From JALHNI01 sp965229305 (lineage in GTDB: Bacteria; Acidobacteriota; Terriglobia; Bryobacterales; Bryobacteraceae): a stretch of DNA of 64,000 nt. Under the pieces are notes generated by a model. The model had not been told where the DNA came from and did no database searches. It worked only from the letters and a program-made list of their open reading frames with translations. Location: positions 186,001 through 250,000 of the forward strand of contig CBDDIZ010000039.1 of NCBI GenBank assembly GCA_965229305.1, read 5' to 3'. This document shows, piece after piece, positions 42,647 to 48,469 of this stretch; within the stretch, counting starts at the first letter, position 1; each line of letters starts with the position of its first letter. A program made the translations under genes and the position numbers.

Positions 42647-43122
42647 GCCTGGCGGGCGCGTTGCTGGAGGCGGCGCCCGGGCGGGTGCCGAAGCTGGTGC
42701 GGCGGGGACACGATCATGGCGACGCGCAGGTGATCCAGATTCTTTCCGGACATTCAGCCCAGGAATTGTTTCCGGGTGCGCGCGCGCCCCAGGGCGCTCT
42801 GGCGGGGCTTTACTTCTACTTCGGCTGTTGGGAACAAGCCCACGAAGCGGCGCAGGAAGACGAGAGCGCCGAAGGCAGCTACTGGCACGCCATCATCCAC
42901 CGGCAGGAGCCGGACGCGGGCAACGCCGGGTATTGGTTTCGGCGGACGGGGAATCATCCGGTGCAGCAGGCGCTGGCGGCGCAGTACGGACGCTGGGACC
43001 CGATCGAATTTGTGAAAGAGTGCGGCCAGGCGCAGCCGGGTAGCGAGGCAGAGAAACGGGCGCTCGAGCGGCAACTCACCGAATGGCGCCTGTTGTTTGA
43101 CTATTGCAAGGAGCCAGCTTGA
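42643..43122 (+). CDS. Hypothetical protein, 159 residues
   Basis: ATG 42643 overlaps the zinc-finger gene stop by 4 nt and the stop overlaps the TTG of the HlyD-like gene. The protein is rich in aromatic residues and histidine: LAGLYFYFGCWEQAHEAAQ, GSYWHAIIHRQEPDAGNAGYWFRRTGNHP. A C-terminal helix contains EKRALERQLTEWRLLFDYC. I have an impression of similar unnamed proteins in Acidobacteria but no function. The coupling on both sides suggests it works with the zinc-finger protein or the envelope protein that follows. Confidence 0.8.
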   Translation: MSLAGALLEAAPGRVPKLVRRGHDHGDAQVIQILSGHSAQELFPGARAPQGALAGLYFYFGCWEQAHEAAQEDESAEGSYWHAIIHRQEPDAGNAGYWFRRTGNHPVQQALAAQYGRWDPIEFVKECGQAQPGSEAEKRALERQLTEWRLLFDYCKEPA

Positions 43123-44324
43123 AGCGCATTGTTTGGGGACTGTTGTTGGCGTTGGTGCTGGCTGGCGGCTGGTGGTGGTACTCCGCGGCGAACGCGCTGC
43201 CGGAAGTGACGCTCACGGCGGCGAAGCGTCAGCGGCTGGAAAGCGTGCTCTCCACCAACGGCAAGGCCGAGCCGGTGGAGTGGGCCATGGCGCGCGCCGA
43301 GCGCGAGGGACTGGTGGCGAACCTGCGGGTGAAGGCCGGGCAGGCGGTGCAGAAAGGCGAAGTACTGGTGAGCCTGGAGGCGCGCGACGCGCAGGCGGAA
43401 CTGGCTTCGGCCGAAGCGCGGATCGAGCAGGCGCGCGCGGAGATCGCCGGACTGGAGCAGGGCGGCCGGGGTGTGGAACTGGCCGAGATCGAGAGCGGCT
43501 TGCGCCGGGCGCGCGAGGATGCGGCGGAGGCGAAGCGCGAGATCGCGACACTGGAGCGGTTGATCAAGGCCAATGCTGTGCCGCGGCAGGAACTGATTCC
43601 GCAGCAACAGAAGCTTACCCAGGCGGAATTGCAGATCCGGTCGTTGGAAGAGCGGCGAGGACGGCTGGTGGACGCGTCGTCGGTACGGTCGGCACGGGCG
43701 CGCTTGAGCGAAGCCCAGGCGGTGGCGGAGCAGGCGAAGCGCAAGATCGAATTGGCCGTGGTGCGCGCGCCGATGGCCGGGGTGGCGTATCAGGTGGACG
43801 CGCGGCAGGGCGCGTGGCTGAGTCCGGGAGCGGACGTGGCGGCGATTGGGCAGATCGCGCGGCTGAAGGTGGTGGTGTACGTGGATGAGCCGGAGTTGGG
43901 TCGCGTGAAGGTGGGGCTGCCGGTGCGCATCACCTGGGACGCGCATCCGGACGAGAACTGGACGGGCGTGGTGGATCAACTGCCGACGCGGATTGTGGCG
44001 CTCAACACGCGGCAGGTGGGCGAAGTGGTCTGCATCATCGAGAATCCGGGCCTGGTGCTGCTGCCGGGGACCAACGTCAACGCGTTCATTCAGACGAAGG
44101 TGGTGGAGTCCGCCTTGACGCTGCCGAAGGAAGCCGTGCGGCGCGAGGGTAATCAGATGGGCGTGTATGTGCTCGAAGGCGAACTGCTGCGGTGGCGTCC
44201 GATTCGCACGGGTGTTTCGAGCGTGACCCACATCGAAGTGCTGGAGGGAATCACTGACGGTGCGCGCGTGGTCCTGCCTTCGGAACTGGTGCTCCGGGAT
44301 GGCATGCGCGTGCGGGCTCTCTAA
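43119..44324 (+). CDS. HlyD/RND-type periplasmic adaptor protein
   Basis: A 401-residue membrane-fusion protein. N-terminal anchor RIVWGLLLALVLAGGWWWY, a lipoyl half-motif (VKAGQAVQKGEVLVSLEARD), a long coiled coil (about 90-200: AEIAGLEQGGRGVELAEIE, LERLIKANAVPRQELIPQQQ), the second lipoyl half (VVRAPMAGVAYQVDARQGAWL) and beta-barrel/membrane-proximal domains (VYVDEPELGRVKVGLPV, TLPKEAVRREGNQMGVYVLE). Start TTG 43119 has AAGGAG 5 nt upstream and overlaps the previous stop. No RND pump, ABC permease or TolC gene follows, so it is an orphan adaptor here. Confidence 0.92.
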   Translation: MKRIVWGLLLALVLAGGWWWYSAANALPEVTLTAAKRQRLESVLSTNGKAEPVEWAMARAEREGLVANLRVKAGQAVQKGEVLVSLEARDAQAELASAEARIEQARAEIAGLEQGGRGVELAEIESGLRRAREDAAEAKREIATLERLIKANAVPRQELIPQQQKLTQAELQIRSLEERRGRLVDASSVRSARARLSEAQAVAEQAKRKIELAVVRAPMAGVAYQVDARQGAWLSPGADVAAIGQIARLKVVVYVDEPELGRVKVGLPVRITWDAHPDENWTGVVDQLPTRIVALNTRQVGEVVCIIENPGLVLLPGTNVNAFIQTKVVESALTLPKEAVRREGNQMGVYVLEGELLRWRPIRTGVSSVTHIEVLEGITDGARVVLPSELVLRDGMRVRAL

Positions 44325-44382
44325 ACATTTCTGCGGAAACAGCCGAATTTCGTGCAGTTCGGTTCTTCGTGCGGAAATTGCC

Positions 44383-44685
44383 GTGTCCCATCAGCGAAAC
44401 CATGAACGAACTCCCATTACCGGCGTCGTGCGGTTGTATTGGGAGGACGACAACAAGGTAGCCCACTTTGTGCGCGCCGAGGCACGCGACGTCTCCGACT
44501 CGGGGCTGAGCGTGACGATCCGCGAGCGGGTGCCGTTGCGAGCGCTGGTGCAGGTGGAGTGCGTGGCGAATGGCGTGAAGGGCTCGGCGAATGTCCGCCG
44601 GTGCGAGCAACGCGGACTGAACTTCATCGTGGGGCTCGAGTTCATGGGCGGACTGCGGCAGCAGACCAAGATGCGTTATACGTAG
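44383..44685 (+). CDS. PilZ-domain protein
   Basis: A 100-residue single-domain protein. The c-di-GMP-binding pattern is visible as basic residues in HQRNHER (RxxxR-like) and DVSDSG (D/NxSxxG), with the barrel strands VVRLYWEDD, VQVECVANG and FIVGLEFMGG. Proteins of this kind respond to cyclic di-GMP in control of motility, exopolysaccharide or transcription. GTG 44383 is the best start; a longer frame upstream is Cys-rich and implausible. It lies 58 bp after the HlyD-like gene and may be in its operon. Confidence 0.8.
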   Translation: MSHQRNHERTPITGVVRLYWEDDNKVAHFVRAEARDVSDSGLSVTIRERVPLRALVQVECVANGVKGSANVRRCEQRGLNFIVGLEFMGGLRQQTKMRYT

Positions 44686-44719
44686 CGTCTGAAGCGGGTG
44701 ATACCATCAGCTTGCCTGC

Positions 44720-46174
44720 ATGGTTACCCGACGTACTTTTCTGGCGGCTACGGCGGCAGCCGGCGCCCGACCCCGTCCCAACATTCTGTTCATCATGACC
44801 GACGATCACGCCGCGGCCCATCTCGGCTGCTACGGCAATCGTCTGGTGAAGACGCCCAATCTGGACCGGCTGGCGCGCGAGGGCACGCGCTTCACCAATG
44901 CGTTCGTCACCAACTCGCTGTGCGCTCCCAGCCGCGCGACCATTCTGACGGGGTGCTACTCGCATCTGCATGGCATTCGCGGCAACTCGGAACTGAAGGG
45001 CCACGAAGAGCACATCAATCCGAAGCTCGTGACGTATCCGCAACTCTTGCAGGCGGCGGGTTATCGGACGGGGATGGTCGGTAAGTGGCACTTGTCGCAT
45101 GATCCGGTGGGTTTCGACACGTGGCGGATTCTGCCGGGCCAAGGCCTCTACTTCAATCCGGAGTTCATCGAGCAGGGAAAGCGCAAGAAGTACGAAGGCT
45201 ATGCCACGGATCTGACCACGGACTTTGCGCTCGAGTTTCTGAAGCAGCCGTCGGAAAAGCCGTTCTGCCTCGTGTATCAGCACAAGGCGCCGCATCGTCC
45301 GTTTCAGCCGCCACCACGGTTCGCTCACCTCTATGACGACGTGGAGATCCCGACGCCTCCGACGTACGATGACGACTACGCGACGCGCAAGATGGCGCGC
45401 GAAGCGGAAGACATGCGCTTCGATCTGTCGCTGGCACCCGACTATCCAGATTTGCCGAAAGGCTTGGAGGCGAAGGCGCAGAAGAAGTGGCTCTATCAGC
45501 GCTTCGTGAAGGATTACTATGGGGCCATCGCGGCGGTGGATGACAATCTGGGGCGGGTGTTTGCGCACTTGGAGCAGACCGGCCAGATGGACAACACGCT
45601 GATTATCTACACGTCGGACAACGGCTTCTTCGTGGGCGACCACGGCTGGTACGACAAGCGGTTCATGTATGAGCCGTCACTGCGGGTGCCTTTGCTGGTG
45701 CGGGCGCCTGGCGGGCGTAGCGGCGCGGTGAACGACGCGATGACCGTGAACATCGATTTCGCGCCGACGATGCTGGACTATGCCGGAGTGCCCGTGGCGC
45801 CGTCCATGCAGGGCCGGTCGTTGCGGCCGCTACTCGAGGGGAAGCCGCCGCGGGATTGGCGGCAGTCGGTTTACTACGCCTACTACGAGAACTCCTGGGC
45901 GGAGTTGCAGGGGAAGGGCAAGGAGGCGCATGCGGATCCGACGTTCCAATACTTAACGCCGCATCGGGTGCCGCCGCATCGAGGCGTGCGGACGCGGACG
46001 CATAAGCTGATCCACTACTACGGCGATCAGCCGCCGTCGTGGGAGCTCTTCGATCTGCGGCAGGATCCGGACGAGCGGCGGAATCTCTACGGGCAGCCGG
46101 GCATGGCGGGGGTGACGAGGCAACTGGAGCGGGAACTGGCGCGGCTGAAGACGCAGTATCGGGACGAGGGATAA
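44720..46174 (+). CDS. Type I sulfatase, probably Tat-exported
   Basis: A 484-residue sulfatase. Twin-arginine-like leader MVTRRTFLAATAAAGA; metal-binding DD at 28-29 (FIMTDDH); formylglycine site C68-A-P-S-R72; GMVGKWHLSHDP; YTSDNGFFVGDHGWYDKR; EPSLRVPLLVRAPG. Both sulfatases in the window are of the Cys type and clearly different in sequence, so they probably act on different sulfate esters. FVLYQHKAPHRPF-like blocks resemble iduronate/N-acetylglucosamine-6-sulfatases, which hints at a glycan substrate. A hairpin terminator follows. Confidence 0.93.
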   Translation: MVTRRTFLAATAAAGARPRPNILFIMTDDHAAAHLGCYGNRLVKTPNLDRLAREGTRFTNAFVTNSLCAPSRATILTGCYSHLHGIRGNSELKGHEEHINPKLVTYPQLLQAAGYRTGMVGKWHLSHDPVGFDTWRILPGQGLYFNPEFIEQGKRKKYEGYATDLTTDFALEFLKQPSEKPFCLVYQHKAPHRPFQPPPRFAHLYDDVEIPTPPTYDDDYATRKMAREAEDMRFDLSLAPDYPDLPKGLEAKAQKKWLYQRFVKDYYGAIAAVDDNLGRVFAHLEQTGQMDNTLIIYTSDNGFFVGDHGWYDKRFMYEPSLRVPLLVRAPGGRSGAVNDAMTVNIDFAPTMLDYAGVPVAPSMQGRSLRPLLEGKPPRDWRQSVYYAYYENSWAELQGKGKEAHADPTFQYLTPHRVPPHRGVRTRTHKLIHYYGDQPPSWELFDLRQDPDERRNLYGQPGMAGVTRQLERELARLKTQYRDEG

Positions 46175-46179
46175 AAGCG

Positions 46180-46215
46180 AACCGGCCCGCGCGAACGACG
46201 TCACGCGGGCCGGTT
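46180..46215. terminator. Bidirectional hairpin terminator between convergent genes
   Basis: Perfect 12-bp arms AACCGGCCCGCG (46180-46191) and CGCGGGCCGGTT (46204-46215) with a 12-nt loop, placed between the stops of the sulfatase (46174) and the minus-strand gene (46234). Minus-strand readout ends in CGCTTTTAT; plus-strand readout ends TTTCGTGTT. It should serve both genes. Confidence 0.8.
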
Positions 46216-46233
46216 TCGTGTTGGAGCGAAGGG

Positions 46234-46782
46234 TTAGCGGCGGCCGTGGAAGCCGCGGCCATAGGGGGCGCGATAGGCCGGGCCCCGGACGTAGCCACCG
46301 CCTCGGGGGCCAGCCCAGAAGCCGGCGAAGAAGCGGCCACCGCTATAACGCGGCGCTACCCAATATCCGCCGGCGTAAGGGGGCTGCCGCCAGTAGCCGC
46401 GCGTCCAGGCATACCGGCCGCCGTAGAAGCCCCAATAGCCGTCGACCCAGAGGTAGCCCGGGCCGGGCATCGGCGGGCGGGAGTAGGCGTAAGCCGGGGG
46501 AGGCGGGGGCGGCGGCGCCTGGTAGCCATAGTTGGGGTCGTAGTTCGGGCCATAGTTGGGCCCATAGCTGCTGCCGTAGTTCGGGTCGTAATTGGGGTCG
46601 TAGCCCTGGTTGTAGGCCGGATTACGGCCGTACTGACCGTCGTAAGGGCTGTTGGGGGCCGTGCTGTACTGCCGTTGGTCGTCCGGGTAATAGTTGGGGT
46701 CCTGGGGCTGGTAGGCTTGAGCCCACATCGCCGCTTGCGCTCCCAGCGCGACGACGGCCATCTTGATCCAATTGCTTTTCAT
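46234..46782 (-). CDS. Secreted Tyr/Pro/Gly-rich YXWGXW-like protein
   Basis: A 182-residue exported protein. ATG 46782 follows AAGGAG at 8 nt, and a signal peptide (MKSNWIKMAVVALGAQAAMWAQA) follows. The middle has imperfect tandem NYDPNY/NYGPNY repeats, then a proline run. The C-terminal half is aromatic and glycine-rich (PGYLWVDGYWGFYGGRYAWTRG, GGYWVAPRYSGG), matching the YXWGXW-repeat protein group. Such proteins are probably cell-surface or extracellular structural components. The function is unknown. Confidence 0.82.
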   Translation of the reverse strand: MKSNWIKMAVVALGAQAAMWAQAYQPQDPNYYPDDQRQYSTAPNSPYDGQYGRNPAYNQGYDPNYDPNYGSSYGPNYGPNYDPNYGYQAPPPPPPPAYAYSRPPMPGPGYLWVDGYWGFYGGRYAWTRGYWRQPPYAGGYWVAPRYSGGRFFAGFWAGPRGGGYVRGPAYRAPYGRGFHGRR

Positions 46783-46875
46783 GTCTAGCTCCTTCCGCTT
46801 ACGGACTACACATAATGCAATTGGGTGGCCATGTTTAACTGCTTGATAACACTGGCCTGTAGTGCGGGTCTGGCA

Positions 46876-46908
46876 GGTGGACAACCACCAAAGCGGTGGT
46901 AATCCACC
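46876..46908. repeat. Large palindrome of GGTGG/CCACC half-sites
   Basis: Left arm GGTGGACAACCACC (46876-46889), spacer AAAGC, right arm GGTGGTAATCCACC (46895-46908). The arms are inverted copies matching at 12 of 14 positions, and each arm is itself a GGTGG-N4-CCACC dyad. It could be a double operator or a stable hairpin. It lies about 75 bp upstream of the ECF41 promoter. Confidence 0.75.
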
Positions 46909-46982
46909 AATTGCCGCGGCGCTTCCTCACCCGTGGATCGCACGCGGCTCCCGATTAGTCTTCCTTTTGCCCGTCCGGACCA

Positions 46983-47009
46983 TGTCACACAGCGCGCGGC
47001 GATTCCGTC
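46983..47009 (+). promoter_or_regulatory. ECF41-type promoter (TGTCACA-N16-CGTC)
   Basis: TGTCACA at 46983-46989 and CGTC at 47006-47009 are separated by exactly 16 nt. This is the promoter pattern described for ECF41 sigma factors, which are normally autoregulated and drive a neighbouring COE gene. Here it lies directly upstream of the carboxymuconolactone-decarboxylase/ECF41 operon, with the predicted transcription start about 20-25 nt before ATG 47037. Confidence 0.82.
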
Positions 47010-47036
47010 TCATTGGGGGAGACAGGAAATTACGCC

Positions 47037-47585
47037 ATGATCAAATGGGTTTTGCGAAAAGCGATTGCGAAGTTTGAACGCGATTGGGACTACGATGCGA
47101 GCTATTTGCGCGAGATCAACGACGTGAGTCCGAAGGCGGCCTGGCTGTTTTCTCGCGTGACCGCGCTGGGGCAATTCCGACGCGATGTGCCGCTTGAGGC
47201 ATGGTGTGTGGCAGGGATCACCGCGGTGCGGCAGGAGGACTGTGGGCCGTGCACGCAACTGGCGGTGCGGATGGCGGAGCGAGCGGGAGTGAGTCCGGAG
47301 GTTTTGCGGGCGGTGCTCGAAGAGCGTCCGCAGGAGCTGCCGGACGGGGTGGCGCTGGTGTGGCGGTTCACGCGAGCGACTTTGGCGCATGAGCCGGCCG
47401 ATAACTTGCGCGAAGAGATCGTGCGGCGCTGGGGACGGCGCGCCTTGGTGAGCCTGGCGTTTGCCATGACGGCGGCGCGGCTGTATCCGACGGTGAAGTA
47501 TGCGCTGGGGCATGGGCAAGCTTGCGAGCGCGTGGTGGTGGCCGGTCGGCCGGTGCGTCTGGAGGCACCGACGCAACCGGTATGA
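47037..47585 (+). CDS. Carboxymuconolactone decarboxylase (AhpD-like) family protein
   Basis: A 182-residue helical protein with the AhpD-type redox motif CGPC in QEDCGPCTQLAVRMAERAG. The histidine normally found four residues after the second Cys is absent, so the chemistry may differ from AhpD. N-terminal hydrophobic and tryptophan-rich helices (AWLFSRVTALGQF, VPLEAWCVAGITAV) follow ATG 47037; AGGA lies about 9 nt upstream. ECF41 sigma factors are typically encoded beside a carboxymuconolactone decarboxylase, oxidoreductase or epimerase gene, so this is the expected target of the sigma factor next door. Stop overlaps the sigma gene start (ATGA). Confidence 0.9.
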   Translation: MIKWVLRKAIAKFERDWDYDASYLREINDVSPKAAWLFSRVTALGQFRRDVPLEAWCVAGITAVRQEDCGPCTQLAVRMAERAGVSPEVLRAVLEERPQELPDGVALVWRFTRATLAHEPADNLREEIVRRWGRRALVSLAFAMTAARLYPTVKYALGHGQACERVVVAGRPVRLEAPTQPV

Positions 47586-48469
47586 AGGAGGACGCGCTGA
47601 GCCCGGCAGAGAGTTTCGAGCCGCATCGGCCGCGGTTGAAGGGGCTGGCTTATCGCATGTTGGGGTCGATGAGCGAAGCGGAGGATGCGGTGCAAGAGGC
47701 CTATCTGCGCTGGCATGCGGCCGACCGGAGTCGCGTGGCGGATCCGCGCGCTTTTCTGATGACGACCACCTCGCGGATCTGCCTGGATGTGCTGACTTCG
47801 GCGCGGGCCAAGCGGGAGGAATACGTGGGACCCTGGCTCCCTGAACCTGTCATCGATACCGCGGCGCTGACGCCGGACCGGCAGACCGAACTGGCCGAGG
47901 ATCTGTCGGTGGCGCTGCTGTTAACTCTGGACCGCCTCTCGCCGCTCGAGCGGGCGGCCTTCCTGCTGCACGAGGTGTTTGACTTCTCGTTCGCCGAGGT
48001 CGCCGAGGCCCTGGAGCGGAGCGAGGCCGCGTGCCGTCAACTGGCGGCGCGCGCCCGGGCGCACGTTCGTGAAGCCCGTCCGCGAGGGTTGCACGCAGCA
48101 ACCGGCGACCAGCATGTCGCCCTACTGACGGCCTTTGTGACGGCGACGCGCTCCGGCGACCTCGCGGGGCTGGTGCAACTCCTGGCCAGCGACGTCCGCC
48201 TGATGACGGACGGCGGCGGCAAGGCGGCAGCCGCGCTGAACGTGCTGGACGGCGCCGACCGGGCCGCCCGCTTCCTGATCGGCGTGGCGCACAAGGGTTG
48301 GCAGGAAGGCTACCAACTGCGCTTCGCGACGATCAATGGCCTGCCCGGCATCGTGGTGGATGCGCCGGAGGGGCCAGTGCAAACTGCGGCCTTCGAGGTC
48401 GTCGATGGCATGATTCAGGCGCTCTACATTGTGCGGAATCCGGAGAAGCTGAAGCATCTGGGTTACTGA
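47582..48469 (+). CDS. ECF41-group RNA polymerase sigma factor (SigJ-like) with SnoaL-like C-terminus
   Basis: A 295-residue extracytoplasmic-function sigma factor. Region 2 (about 14-75: RLKGLAYRMLGSMSEAEDAVQE, DPRAFLMTTTSRICLDVL) and region 4 (about 115-165: LDRLSPLERAAFLLHEVFDFSF) are joined by a linker with WLPEP (85-89). A C-terminal NTF2/SnoaL-like extension carries DGGGK (210-214) and NPEKL (286-290). These three motifs define ECF41, in which the extension replaces an anti-sigma factor and modulates activity in cis. Translationally coupled to the decarboxylase gene and preceded by a matching promoter, so autoregulation is likely. Overlaps the convergent receptor gene by 7 bp. Confidence 0.95.
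   Translation: MKEDALSPAESFEPHRPRLKGLAYRMLGSMSEAEDAVQEAYLRWHAADRSRVADPRAFLMTTTSRICLDVLTSARAKREEYVGPWLPEPVIDTAALTPDRQTELAEDLSVALLLTLDRLSPLERAAFLLHEVFDFSFAEVAEALERSEAACRQLAARARAHVREARPRGLHAATGDQHVALLTAFVTATRSGDLAGLVQLLASDVRLMTDGGGKAAAALNVLDGADRAARFLIGVAHKGWQEGYQLRFATINGLPGIVVDAPEGPVQTAAFEVVDGMIQALYIVRNPEKLKHLGY

Larger units (their letters stand above)
46783..47036. other. Intergenic region with palindrome and ECF41 promoter
   Basis: About 250 bp between two divergent genes. The left third is relatively A/T-rich and probably contains the promoter of the YXWGXW-like gene (CATTAT near 46811 on the minus strand is a candidate -10). The middle holds a large palindrome and the right part an ECF41-type promoter, both listed separately. 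No gene is seen. Confidence 0.6.

Noticed and set aside
42425..43122. MqsRA-like or DUF4258 toxin-antitoxin pair
   Set aside because: Only the zinc domain of YgiT is present, and the coupled 159-residue protein shows no toxin fold signature I can recognise.
43119..44324. Complete RND or ABC efflux operon
   Set aside because: Only the adaptor is present; the next gene is a PilZ protein, with no pump or outer-membrane channel.
46500..46630. DNA tandem repeat as a minisatellite or CRISPR-like array
   Set aside because: The repeats are in phase with codons and encode NYDPNY/NYGPNY in the YXWGXW-like protein; no spacer structure.
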